Source: an uncultured Lachnospiraceae bacterium (GTDB lineage: Bacteria; Bacillota; Clostridia; Lachnospirales; Lachnospiraceae). From it: a stretch of DNA of 42,857 nt. The translations under genes and the position numbers were made by a program. The notes beneath the pieces are model-generated. The model had not been told where the DNA came from and ran no database searches. It was given only the letters and a program-made list of their open reading frames with translations. How positions within the stretch are numbered: the first letter of the stretch is position 1; each line of letters begins with the position of its first letter. Where the stretch lies: the NCBI GenBank assembly GCA_910577825.1, contig CAJTOK010000030.1, forward strand, positions 1 to 42,857. The letters run 5' to 3'. Below are positions 15,387 to 23,763 of this stretch, piece after piece.

Positions 15387-16457
15387 ATGCAGAGGAAAAA
15401 AATTGCAGTTATTTTTGGGGGAAATTCTACAGAATATGAAGTGTCATTACAATCAGCTTCTGCTGTTCTTGAAAATATTAACAAGGATGATTTTGATATT
15501 ATTCCTGTTGGTATTACAAGGGATGGTGAATGGTACCATTATATAGGGGAATATAAAAAAATCCAGGATAATACCTGGACAGAAAATAGTAAAGAGATTA
15601 TTCCTGTTGCAGTTTCACAAAACCGTTCTGTAAAAGGGCTTTTAGAACTTGTTAATGGCAGGTATAAAACTGTAAAAATTGACCTGGCATTTCCAGTTTT
15701 GCATGGAAAGAATGGTGAGGACGGGACTTTGCAGGGGCTGTTTGAACTGGCAGGAATACCGGTTGCTGGCTGTAATACCCTTTCTTCTGCGCTTTGCATG
15801 GATAAGGACAGGGCGCATAAAATTGTAAACCTTGCAGGAATATCTGTGCCCAAATCAGTAAAATCCAGCAAGACAGGACTGGCAGCAGGCGCAATAGAAA
15901 AGATTAAAGAAGAAATAAAACAGAAACTTGGTTTCCCGGTTTTTATAAAACCTGTACACTCAGGCTCATCTTTTGGCATAACAAAGGTGAAATGCTTTGA
16001 AGAACTTGATAATGCAATAAAACTTGCATTAGAACATGATACAGAAATTATTGCGGAAGAAGCTATTGATGGATTTGAAACCGGCTGTGCAATACTTGGC
16101 GGCAATAGTGGCGGGGAACTGTTTACAGGGCGTGTCGATGAAATTGAATTATCAGATGGTTTCTTTGATTATAAAGAGAAATATACATTGGAAACATCTA
16201 AAATTTATATGCCTGCACGGATTAGCAGGGAAACAGAGGAGCGCATTAAAAAAGCTGCCATAACAATATATAAAGCTCTTGGCTGTTCTGGCTTTGCAAG
16301 GGTTGACATGTTTTTAAAACCATCCGGGGAAATAGTTTTTAATGAGGTAAATACAATTCCCGGATTTACTTCACACAGCCGTTTTCCAAATATGATGAAA
16401 GGAGCCGGCCTGTCTTTTGCTGCAATGTTAGATAAGCTGGTAAGGTTATATATATGA
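15387..16457 (+). CDS. vanG: VanG-type D-alanine:D-serine ligase
   Basis: 356-residue ATP-grasp ligase that joins D-Ala to D-Ser, giving peptidoglycan precursors ending in D-Ser with lower vancomycin affinity. The opening KKIAVIFGGNSTEYEVSLQS, then FPVLHGKNGEDGTLQG, LCMDKDRAHKIV, KPVHSGSSFGITKV, EKYTLETSKIYMPARI and NEVNTIPGFTSHSRFPNM, match enterococcal VanG closely as far as I can recall it. The context (vanR, vanS upstream; vanXY, vanT downstream) supports D-Ser rather than D-Ala or D-lactate as acceptor. AGAGG lies six bases before the ATG. The stop codon overlaps the vanXY start. Whether the cluster gives resistance depends on expression. Confidence 0.95.
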   Translation: MQRKKIAVIFGGNSTEYEVSLQSASAVLENINKDDFDIIPVGITRDGEWYHYIGEYKKIQDNTWTENSKEIIPVAVSQNRSVKGLLELVNGRYKTVKIDLAFPVLHGKNGEDGTLQGLFELAGIPVAGCNTLSSALCMDKDRAHKIVNLAGISVPKSVKSSKTGLAAGAIEKIKEEIKQKLGFPVFIKPVHSGSSFGITKVKCFEELDNAIKLALEHDTEIIAEEAIDGFETGCAILGGNSGGELFTGRVDEIELSDGFFDYKEKYTLETSKIYMPARISRETEERIKKAAITIYKALGCSGFARVDMFLKPSGEIVFNEVNTIPGFTSHSRFPNMMKGAGLSFAAMLDKLVRLYI

Positions 16458-17233
16458 TGAAAAGTGTTATGCTGGAAAAAGAAAAAATATATAGTGGAAA
16501 CCTTCTGCTTGTTAATGCAGATTATCCATTAAAAAATACCGGGAAAGAAAAAGAAGAAAAATTAGTGCCTGCCTGTATCCATTTTCCTGCAATTCTTTTA
16601 AAACATGATGCAGCAAATATTTTGCAGCTTGTTTTAGAGAAAATTTCATCAGGAAACCTGATTGTACCTGTAAGCGGGTACCGTACAAAAAAAGAGCAGG
16701 AAGAAATATATAGCGGTTCATTAAAGGATAATGGCGAAGATTTTACTAGAAAATATGTTGCACTCCCATGCCATAGTGAACACCAGACAGGACTTGCCAT
16801 TGACCTGGGGCTTTTAAAAGAAGAAATTGATTTTATACGTCCTGATTTCCCATATACAGGAATTTGCAACCAGTTCAGGAAAACTGCCCCGGATTATGGT
16901 TTTATCGAACGTTACCAGAAAGATAAAGAGAAGATTACGGGAATTTCACATGAACCGTGGCATTTCAGGTATGTAGGGTATCCGCATTCAAGAATTATTA
17001 CAGATAATGGTTTTTCACTTGAAGAATATATAGAATTTATTAAATCATACAGAAATGGATGCAGGCTGGTTTATAAAGACAAGTGCGGCGTTAATGTTGA
17101 AATATATTATGTACCAGCAATTTCAGATAAAACTATAATGGATATTCCAGATAACCAGATTGTGCAGGTTTCTGGAAATAATATAGATGGTTTTATTGTG
17201 ACAGCCTGGAGGCGGAGCAATGAGAAGAAATAA
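16454..17233 (+). CDS. vanXY: VanXY-type D,D-dipeptidase/D,D-carboxypeptidase
   Basis: 259-residue zinc peptidase of the VanY/VanX (M15) fold that removes D-Ala-D-Ala dipeptide and trims pentapeptides ending in D-Ala, so that D-Ser-ended precursors dominate. Zinc and catalytic residues are visible in SEHQTGLAIDLG (His and Asp) and SHEPWHFRYVG (Glu and His), with the substrate-binding SGYRTKKEQEEIY upstream. No signal peptide or membrane anchor is seen, as expected for the cytoplasmic bifunctional VanXY. The ATG overlaps the vanG stop (ATGA), with AAGG upstream, and the gene end overlaps vanT by 14 bp, indicating tight translational coupling. Confidence 0.93.
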   Translation: MMKSVMLEKEKIYSGNLLLVNADYPLKNTGKEKEEKLVPACIHFPAILLKHDAANILQLVLEKISSGNLIVPVSGYRTKKEQEEIYSGSLKDNGEDFTRKYVALPCHSEHQTGLAIDLGLLKEEIDFIRPDFPYTGICNQFRKTAPDYGFIERYQKDKEKITGISHEPWHFRYVGYPHSRIITDNGFSLEEYIEFIKSYRNGCRLVYKDKCGVNVEIYYVPAISDKTIMDIPDNQIVQVSGNNIDGFIVTAWRRSNEKK

Positions 17234-19352
17234 AAGTTATACAGGAATTGACTTTGCAAGATTTGTATTTGCATTATTAATTATTGCAATCCATACATCA
17301 CCACTCGCTTCATTTAATGAAACAGGGGACTTTATACTGGCAAGGGTTATTGCACGTACTGGTGTGCCATTTTTCTTTATGGTATCAGGCTTTTTCCTGG
17401 TTACAGAATATACATGTGGCAATAGCAGGCTTATATCCTTTATAAAAAAGACAGTTGTAATTTATATTGTGGCAATATTAATCTATATCCCGGTAAATAT
17501 ATATAATGGATATTTTTCTATGGATAACCTTCTGCCAGCCATTATTAAAGATATTATATTTGACGGGACTTTGTACCATTTATGGTATCTCCCTGCATCA
17601 ATTACAGGTGCAGCCATAGCATGGTATCTTGTAAAGGAACAGGGATTTAAAAAAGCGTTAATTATAGCAGCAATCCTTTATATAACCGGGCTTTTTGGTG
17701 ACAGTTATTATGGCATATCTGAAAAAATTCCTGTATTAAAAAATTTTTACATCCAGCTTTTCCTTATAACAGATTACACAAGAAACGGAATTTTCTTTGC
17801 ACCAGTATTTTTTATTCTTGGGGGATATATAGCAGAAAACAAAAACAGGCTTTCATTTGGAAAAAACCTGTCTGGTTTTATGGCAGGATTTCTGTTAATG
17901 CTTACGGAAGCTTTAATTTTACATAGATTTAAATTACAGCGGCATGACAGCATGTATATATTTTTACTGCCCTGTATGTATTTCCTGTTTAAACTGCTTT
18001 TATTCTTTAAAGGGAAGCGCCTTATAAATATAAGGACATTATCACTGGTAATTTATATTATGCACCCTATGATAATTGTTATAATACGTATGTGTTCAAA
18101 ATTCCTGCATATACAAAAAATTATTATAGAAAACAGCCTTGTCTATTATTCTGCCACCTGTATAAGTTCAATAATATTCAGTATATCTGTACTTGCACTG
18201 TATAACAGGTATAAACCGTTTAAAGAAAAACACAATACAGAAAAAGACAGGGCATATATTGAAATTAACCTTGATAATCTTTTATACAATGTAAAAGCAT
18301 TGCAAAAAATCCTGCCAGAAAAGTGTAAATTAATGGCTGTTGTTAAAGCAGAAGCATATGGGCATGGAAGTTTTGGGATTTCCACACATCTTGCCAGAAT
18401 GGGTGTAGAAGCATTTGCAACAGCTACCATAGATGAAGCAATAAGGCTAAGGGGATATGGTATAAAAGGGGAAATACTGGTACTTGGTTATACAGATATA
18501 AGGCGTGCATATGAACTTAAAAAATATAATATTATCCAGACTATAACAGATTTAAACTATGCAGAAGCATTAAACAGACAGGGAATACATGTAAAAGCAC
18601 ATATAAAAATTGATACAGGAATGCACAGGCTTGGAATAGGTGCAGATAATACAGAAGCAGTAAAAAAAGCCTTTAATATGGAAAATATAGAAATGTGTGG
18701 AATGTATACACATCTGTGCTGTGCAGACAGTTTAGAAGCAGAAGATATTTTATATACAAGAAAACAGATTAACAGTTTCTACGGTCTTGCAGATACACTG
18801 GAAAAAGGCGGCATAAAAGTTCCAAAACTGCATATCCAGAGCAGTTACGGAATGTTAAACTATCCAGGGCTTGATGCAGACTATGCAAGGGCTGGCATAG
18901 CATTATATGGTGTGCTTAGTTCACCAGAGGATAAAACTGTAACCACACTGGGGCTTAAACCTGTGCTTTGCCTTAAATCAAAAGTTATTCTGGTAAGAGA
19001 ATTAAAAAAAGGGGAAAACGCAGGATATGGCAGGGCTTTTACAGCAGAACGCGACTGCCGGATTGCAATAGTGCCTGCCGGCTACGCTGATGGAATACCA
19101 AGAAGTTTATCCTGTGGCAGGGGAAGTGTCTTAATAAAAGGAAGGCTTGCACCAGTTGCAGGACGGGTCTGTATGGACCAGATGGCTATAGATATAACAG
19201 ATATAGAGGGGGTTAATACTGGGGACATAGTAACAATAATAGGAACAGAAAACAGCGGTACAGGGGCAGCAGAAGTTGCCAGTTGTTCAGGAAGCATAAG
19301 TAATGAACTTTTATCAAGGATGGGAACAAGGCTGCCAGTTGTTTTTTCATAA
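17220..19352 (+). CDS. vanT: VanT-type membrane-bound serine racemase
   Basis: 710-residue fusion protein that makes D-Ser from L-Ser for VanG. Residues 1-330 form an acyltransferase-3-like membrane domain with about ten helices, beginning GIDFARFVFALLIIAIHTSP; it is thought to serve in L-Ser uptake. Residues 345-710 are an alanine-racemase-type domain: the PLP Lys near residue 376 in VVKAEAYGHG, MHRLGIG, the second catalytic Tyr region AGYGRAF, and VCMDQMAIDIT. GGAGG lies eight bases before the ATG, inside vanXY. This domain order is specific to VanT, which makes the assignment firm. Confidence 0.95.
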   Translation: MRRNKSYTGIDFARFVFALLIIAIHTSPLASFNETGDFILARVIARTGVPFFFMVSGFFLVTEYTCGNSRLISFIKKTVVIYIVAILIYIPVNIYNGYFSMDNLLPAIIKDIIFDGTLYHLWYLPASITGAAIAWYLVKEQGFKKALIIAAILYITGLFGDSYYGISEKIPVLKNFYIQLFLITDYTRNGIFFAPVFFILGGYIAENKNRLSFGKNLSGFMAGFLLMLTEALILHRFKLQRHDSMYIFLLPCMYFLFKLLLFFKGKRLINIRTLSLVIYIMHPMIIVIIRMCSKFLHIQKIIIENSLVYYSATCISSIIFSISVLALYNRYKPFKEKHNTEKDRAYIEINLDNLLYNVKALQKILPEKCKLMAVVKAEAYGHGSFGISTHLARMGVEAFATATIDEAIRLRGYGIKGEILVLGYTDIRRAYELKKYNIIQTITDLNYAEALNRQGIHVKAHIKIDTGMHRLGIGADNTEAVKKAFNMENIEMCGMYTHLCCADSLEAEDILYTRKQINSFYGLADTLEKGGIKVPKLHIQSSYGMLNYPGLDADYARAGIALYGVLSSPEDKTVTTLGLKPVLCLKSKVILVRELKKGENAGYGRAFTAERDCRIAIVPAGYADGIPRSLSCGRGSVLIKGRLAPVAGRVCMDQMAIDITDIEGVNTGDIVTIIGTENSGTGAAEVASCSGSISNELLSRMGTRLPVVFS

Positions 19353-19458
19353 TCTTGGATTAAACTAAAAATAAATTGTAAATTATCCATATACTATTAA
19401 AGATATATTGCATTTTATTTTATTAATATGATATATTAAATATATCAAAAAAGGAAGA

Positions 19459-19481
19459 TTGAAAAATTGTACATTTTTCAA
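19459..19481. repeat. AT-rich perfect inverted repeat downstream of vanT
   Basis: Nine-base arms TTGAAAAAT and ATTTTTCAA around TGTAC. It may be an operator for the next gene or a weak end of the van transcript; no T run follows. It is the only notable structure in the 175-bp gap between vanT and the HAD gene. Confidence 0.5.
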
Positions 19482-19527
19482 ATAGTAAAATTACTTTTAA
19501 AAAGCGGGTATATAAAGGAGATAAAAA

Positions 19528-20262
19528 ATGAAATTGCCAAAGATGATTTTATTTGATTATGGCCAGACATTGGTTAATGAACAGAAGTTTGACGGTATTA
19601 AGGGTACAGAGGCAGTTCTTAAATATGCTATTAAAAATAAATACAACCTTACAGCAGAACAGGTACAAAAGGAAGCAGAGGCTGTTAATAACGAATTAGG
19701 AAGATTTCCTGCAAGAAACCATATATTACAGATAGAAGTGCCTAATGTTATGTTTACGCCATACATTTATGAATCACAAGGAATTGAAATACCATTGGGC
19801 ACAGAAGAAATTGATAAAATTTTCTGGGATGCGGCAGCACCTGGAGTTCCGGTTAATGGAATAGCAGACTTTCTTTTATTTCTTAAGAAAAAGAAAATAC
19901 GTACAGGAGTAATTAGTAATATTTCATATGCCAGCAGGATTGTTGCAGACAGGATTAATACACTTCTTCCAGATAATTCTTTTGAATTTATTATAACCTC
20001 AAGTAATTATATTTTCAGGAAGCCGCATAAAAGAATATTTAACCTTGCATTGGAAAAGGCAGGGCTTACAGCAGAGGAGGTATGGTACGCTGGTGACCAG
20101 TATGAATGTGATATTGTGGGTGCACGTAATGCAGGGATAACACCTGTGTGGTACATAGGGAATATTGATATGCCATATGAAGAAAAAGAAGATGTTCTTA
20201 CAATAAAAGAATGGAATATGCTGGAAAATAAAATAGAAGAGCTTTGCAGGGCTGGTTTATAA
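19528..20262 (+). CDS. HAD family hydrolase
   Basis: 244-residue soluble phosphatase-like protein of the haloacid dehalogenase superfamily. Motif I is LFDYGQTLV with nucleophile Asp10, motif II is the Ser in TGVISN, the motif III Lys is in RKPHKRIF, and motif IV is YAGDQYECDIVGARNAG. The cap between motifs I and II is helical, as in subfamily IA. The substrate is unknown: probably a small phosphorylated metabolite. AAAGGAG precedes the ATG. It lies behind the van operon but 175 bp away, and no functional link is evident. Confidence 0.88.
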   Translation: MKLPKMILFDYGQTLVNEQKFDGIKGTEAVLKYAIKNKYNLTAEQVQKEAEAVNNELGRFPARNHILQIEVPNVMFTPYIYESQGIEIPLGTEEIDKIFWDAAAPGVPVNGIADFLLFLKKKKIRTGVISNISYASRIVADRINTLLPDNSFEFIITSSNYIFRKPHKRIFNLALEKAGLTAEEVWYAGDQYECDIVGARNAGITPVWYIGNIDMPYEEKEDVLTIKEWNMLENKIEELCRAGL

Positions 20263-20290
20263 ATAACTTGGAAATTGTTCCTTTACACAC

Positions 20291-20319
20291 TTGCGTAATT
20301 ATAGATTTAAAGCTATAAT
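20291..20319 (+). promoter_or_regulatory. Promoter of the chemotaxis receptor gene
   Basis: TTGCGT (20291-20296), exact 17-bp spacer, perfect TATAAT (20314-20319). The expected RNA start near 20326 leaves only about nine bases before the in-frame GTG at 20335 but enough for the SD and ATG at 20352. Confidence 0.65.
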
Positions 20320-20334
20320 AATATTAAAATAAAG

Positions 20335-21864
20335 GTGGAAGGTGGTTTTATATGGGGGGGGGAACAGGCAGACAAGTATTTTTATGCGGATGATAAAAGG
20401 CGTTTAAAACGTTCAAACAGGTTTTTTATTGTGGGGTTTTTACTGTATTACATATTTCTTTCTGTATTTGTAATTATATCATTTGTAAATGGCGTGCGCA
20501 GTGCAGGGTACACAGCTTTTGTTATAGGGGCTGTAGTTGCTGTAATGGCTGTAAATGCCATATTTTTTACCAGAAACCAGTCAAGTATTGCACTGCGTTA
20601 TTCAGCACTTATTGGGCATATTGTAGTTACATTTTTTATAGCAGTGGCATATGAAAATTATTATGTAAGGTTTATGGCCGCCATCCCATTTATTGGCTGC
20701 CTGTTGTTTTATGACATGAAGTTCTGCCTGGTATCCGTCGCCAGTGTAAGCGGGGTTAATATTTTAACCAATTTTCTTAAAATAGCAGTGGAGAAGAAGT
20801 ATACAGGTGATGAAATACCAGACCAGCTTGGTGCAACATTTGCAATTATATTTCTTATGCTGCTTGTAACCACAATGGCAAACCTGCTGGCAGTTTTCCA
20901 GGAGCATATTACAGGAAGCCTGAAGGAGGAACATAAGGCACAGAACCAGATATTAATGGATGTGATTAAAGTAGCAGAAGAAGTAAGGAATGGTACCAGG
21001 GATGCTATGGATATAGTTAATGCTTTAAATGAATCTACAGAAGTAGTAAATGGTGCAATGAAGGATATTTCTGACAGTACGCTGCATACAGCCGAAAATA
21101 TACAGACACAGACTGAAATGACACAGAATATCCAGGATTCTATTGGTGAAACTTTAAGGCTTTCTGAGGCAATGGTGCAGGTTGCCCGCCAGTCTAATGA
21201 GATGAATGAAGAAAATATAAGGATTATGGATAATCTTAAAAAACATTCAGAGCTTATTGAAACTACCAATTCAGAAGCCGTATCTTCAATGAAGGAACTT
21301 GAAGAACGTACCAATGCTGTTAAAAGCATAGCTGGTACTATTTTATCTATTTCAAGCCAGACAAACCTGCTTGCACTGAATGCCTCTATTGAGAGTGCAA
21401 GGGCAGGCGAAGCAGGAAGGGGGTTTGCTGTTGTTGCTGATGAAATACGCCAGCTTGCAGAACAGACAAGGAAAGAAACAGATAATATAGCTTCTATTTT
21501 GGGGGAATTATCAGAAAATGCCGGGCAGGCAGCACTGGCAGTTGAAAAGTCAATAAATGCAGCAGGGGCACAGGATGAAATGATAAGCCAGGCATCTGAA
21601 AGTTTTACAGGAATGAGTTCTAATGTTACTAAACTTATTGAAAATATACAAAATATTGATGTTAAGCTTAATAGTTTATCCTCTTCCAATAACCAGATTG
21701 TAGAAAATATAATGAACCTTTCGGCTACAACAGAAGAAGTAACAGCTTCTTCTTCACAGGCAGCAGATTTAAGCGTGGAAAATCTTGCCAATGCAGAGAA
21801 TGCAAAACAGCTTCTTGACAATATTTTATCTGTGTGCCAGAATCTTGATAAATATATAAATTGA
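20335..21864 (+). CDS. Methyl-accepting chemotaxis protein, start region disrupted by a G9 tract
   Basis: About 505-residue chemoreceptor. The N-terminal 190 residues form roughly six transmembrane helices without a large external domain. The rest is a long cytoplasmic coiled coil whose hairpin tip, SSQTNLLALNASIESARAGE through FAVVADEIRQLAEQTR, is the conserved CheA/CheW-binding region. The receptor frame reads from GTG 20335, which has no ribosome site. The natural start is ATG 20352, preceded by AAGGTGG at ideal spacing, but it opens onto nine consecutive G and runs out of frame to an early stop. One G fewer (or two more) would join it to the receptor as MGGEQADKYF. As written, full-length translation should be poor or off. 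A single-base sequencing error in the tract is the alternative. Confidence 0.85.
   Translation: MEGGFIWGGEQADKYFYADDKRRLKRSNRFFIVGFLLYYIFLSVFVIISFVNGVRSAGYTAFVIGAVVAVMAVNAIFFTRNQSSIALRYSALIGHIVVTFFIAVAYENYYVRFMAAIPFIGCLLFYDMKFCLVSVASVSGVNILTNFLKIAVEKKYTGDEIPDQLGATFAIIFLMLLVTTMANLLAVFQEHITGSLKEEHKAQNQILMDVIKVAEEVRNGTRDAMDIVNALNESTEVVNGAMKDISDSTLHTAENIQTQTEMTQNIQDSIGETLRLSEAMVQVARQSNEMNEENIRIMDNLKKHSELIETTNSEAVSSMKELEERTNAVKSIAGTILSISSQTNLLALNASIESARAGEAGRGFAVVADEIRQLAEQTRKETDNIASILGELSENAGQAALAVEKSINAAGAQDEMISQASESFTGMSSNVTKLIENIQNIDVKLNSLSSSNNQIVENIMNLSATTEEVTASSSQAADLSVENLANAENAKQLLDNILSVCQNLDKYIN
20354..20362 (+). repeat. G9 homopolymer at the receptor start codon
   Basis: Nine G directly after AT of the start codon. 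Such tracts change length by slippage and can switch genes on and off. Confidence 0.9.
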
Positions 21865-21876
21865 AAGGATATATGT

Positions 21877-22182
21877 ATGGCAGGCAAAGACAGTGGATAT
21901 GAATTTGAAGAAACTATGGTTACATTGACAGATGAAGATGGCAATGAAAAGGACTTTTATATTGATGAAATATACGAAGTGGATAGCAGGCTCTATGCTG
22001 CTGCTATCCCTGCTGGTGTTGATAATATTACAGAATACTATGTATTCAGGATTAAAGACCTTGGCAATGATGATTTTGAGATGGAAGATATAACAGATGA
22101 AGAAGAATATGATGCAGCTGCAGATGCTTATGAAGAAAAGCTTGATGCAAGGCTCTGGAACAGGCTTAATGAAGAAGAGTAA
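21877..22182 (+). CDS. DUF1292 family protein
   Basis: 101-residue, strongly acidic soluble protein. The pattern VTLTDEDGNEKDFYIDEIYEVD, then YYVFRIKD and the closing acidic stretch with EEEYDAAADAYEEKLD, is typical of DUF1292, a Firmicutes family of unknown function often found near RNase-like or cell-division genes. AAAGGA lies before the ATG, 12 bp after the receptor gene, so it may be co-transcribed with it. No catalytic residues are recognisable. Confidence 0.85.
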   Translation: MAGKDSGYEFEETMVTLTDEDGNEKDFYIDEIYEVDSRLYAAAIPAGVDNITEYYVFRIKDLGNDDFEMEDITDEEEYDAAADAYEEKLDARLWNRLNEEE

Positions 22183-22197
22183 CTGGAATATAATTGT

Positions 22198-22226
22198 AAA
22201 CAGGCAGGTTATTTTACTGCCTGTTT
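22198..22226. terminator. Shared bidirectional terminator
   Basis: Perfect 10-bp arms AAACAGGCAG (22198-22207) and CTGCCTGTTT (22217-22226). It ends the DUF1292 gene on the plus strand and overlaps the stop of the minus-strand ABC permease at 22209. Confidence 0.75.
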
Positions 22227-22715
22227 ATTTGTATATATTATTATTGAGAAAATTAAAAATAATATTATTCCTGATATTGAAGGGGTAAACAGGGGTATAT
22301 CCAGAAGTCTGCCGCTATCTTTAAAGATATATGTAATTCTTATAATAATTGCCAGTATTTGTGCCGGCATTATTATTAATAATAATTTTTTGCCCAGAAG
22401 TATTATTTTAGCAAGAAACAGCTGGTTTATGTCTACAGGGATATATTTATATTTTAAAAATATATTATTGGATTTTCCATTTTCCTTAACTTTGTATATA
22501 TATCCATATAATAAATGTACAGAAAGAAATTCCATACAGATAATCATGCAGACAGGATATAAATCACCATTATCAGGAAATGCCCAAAAAGCGGATGAAA
22601 ACATATATATTGCCACAGGTATATAAAAAACAAAATAACACCCGGAGGTTTCAGTTTTACGCCGTTCTTTCATTTCGTTATTTTCTTTGTCTACCAGCTG
22701 TTTTAATGTAACCAT
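22209..22715 (-). CDS. Membrane protein, probable permease of an ABC transporter
   Basis: 168-residue protein with four or more hydrophobic segments (around FVFYIPVAIYMFSSAFW, YPVCMIICMEFLSV, KLLLIIMPAQILAIII and a C-terminal helix). It is the last gene of a five-gene minus-strand operon and directly follows an ABC ATPase, so it should be that ATPase's membrane partner. ATG 22715 is chosen over ATG 22739 because GGAGG stands seven bases before it, and it overlaps the stop codon of the ATPase by one base (TAATG). It is short for a permease and has no recognisable family motif. Confidence 0.65.
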   Translation of the reverse strand: MVTLKQLVDKENNEMKERRKTETSGCYFVFYIPVAIYMFSSAFWAFPDNGDLYPVCMIICMEFLSVHLLYGYIYKVKENGKSNNIFLKYKYIPVDINQLFLAKIILLGKKLLLIIMPAQILAIIIRITYIFKDSGRLLDIPLFTPSISGIILFLIFSIIIYTNKQAVK

Positions 22716-23362
22716 TAAAATGCCTCCTTCCATATACATTCACCATTATTTATTGTAATTATATAATCTGCAATCTGTCCCAGGTTTTCTTTTATGTTAT
22801 CTGAAATAAGTATTGTAGTTCCAAATTCTGCCACAAATTCCTGCAAAATTTTCATAAAGTCTTTTTTAAACACAGGGTCTAAACCTGCCACTGGCTCATC
22901 CAGTACAAGTAATTCTGGTTTATATGCAGCAGAAAATGCAAGCTGGTATTTGGTTCTTTCACCTTTTGACAGGTTTCCTATATTTTTACTAAGGGAGATA
23001 TTCATTTTTTTAAGTACATCCCTGTAAATTTCCTTGTCCCAGTTTTTATAAAAAACTGAAAAATACTCTTCATTTTTAACTGCATCTTCATCTTCAAAAA
23101 ATATTCTTTCCTCCGATATAACACCTGTACTGGAAAGTATTTCGCTGCGTTTTTTTATTATATCCATGCCATTAATTGTAATATTCCCCTGCATTTCTGG
23201 AAAACATCCAAGAACCATTTTAAGAAATGTGCTTTTTCCCGCACCATTTGCACCAGTTATTCCAATAATATAACCTTCTGGTATTTCAATATTTACAGGT
23301 TTTAATATAAAATTTTTAAAACTTACAGATGTATTTTGTATTTTTATAATTATATTTTCCAT
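22715..23362 (-). CDS. ABC transporter ATP-binding protein (second of the GntR operon)
   Basis: 215-residue ATPase. Walker A is GANGAGKST, the signature is NLSKGERTKYQLAFS, Walker B is LLVLDEPVAGLDP, followed by ILISDNIKEN in place of the usual switch His segment, where Asp-Asn takes the place of the common His. AAGGAG six bases before ATG 23362 fixes the start one base after the GntR stop codon; upstream ATGs lie inside the regulator gene. The transporter resembles the YtrBCDEF-type systems controlled by YtrA and often linked to envelope stress, but the substrate is unknown. Confidence 0.88.
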   Translation of the reverse strand: MENIIIKIQNTSVSFKNFILKPVNIEIPEGYIIGITGANGAGKSTFLKMVLGCFPEMQGNITINGMDIIKKRSEILSSTGVISEERIFFEDEDAVKNEEYFSVFYKNWDKEIYRDVLKKMNISLSKNIGNLSKGERTKYQLAFSAAYKPELLVLDEPVAGLDPVFKKDFMKILQEFVAEFGTTILISDNIKENLGQIADYIITINNGECIWKEAF

Positions 23363-23363
23363 A

Positions 23364-23738
23364 TTACTCTCCTTCATATAACATACGTACAAGCTCAGTT
23401 ATATCATCAAGGTCCATTCCTGCATTTTTACTTTCTTTTATTAAGACGAGGAATTTATTTTCTAGTTCCATCATCTGTTTTTCACGCAGGTAGTCATTAT
23501 TCTGGTGGCATACATAAAACCCTTTTCCGGGCACAGATTCTATTACGCCTTCTTTTTCAAGCTCCTCATATGCACGCTTTGTTGTTATAACGCTGACCTG
23601 CAGGTCTTTAGCAAGTACCCTGATAGAAGGCAGCCCTTCACCTGCCTTTAATCCACCTTTAACTACAGCAGCCCTTATCTGGCTTGTAATCTGTTCATAG
23701 ATAGGCATGTTTTTAGTTGTTGAAATTAATATTTTCAT
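23364..23738 (-). CDS. YtrA-type GntR family regulator
   Basis: 124-residue repressor-type protein. Residues 1-75 form the GntR winged helix: PIYEQITSQIRAAVVKGGL, LPSIRVLAKDLQVSVITTKR and a wing ending GKGFYV. The short helical tail (about 50 residues) is typical of the YtrA subfamily and holds no ligand domain. GGGGC lies before ATG 23738; an upstream in-frame ATG at 23861 lies within the permease gene. It sits in the middle of the ABC operon and most likely binds the 52-bp palindrome in the operon promoter, repressing its own synthesis. Confidence 0.9.
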   Translation of the reverse strand: MKILISTTKNMPIYEQITSQIRAAVVKGGLKAGEGLPSIRVLAKDLQVSVITTKRAYEELEKEGVIESVPGKGFYVCHQNNDYLREKQMMELENKFLVLIKESKNAGMDLDDITELVRMLYEGE

Positions 23739-23763
23739 ATATTGCCCCGCTTTTGTTTTATTT

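Noticed and set aside
20709..21944. 411-residue minus-strand frame opposite the chemotaxis receptor
   Set aside because: It is an antisense shadow of a gene whose receptor motifs are clear; composition is unnaturally rich in Ser and Ile.
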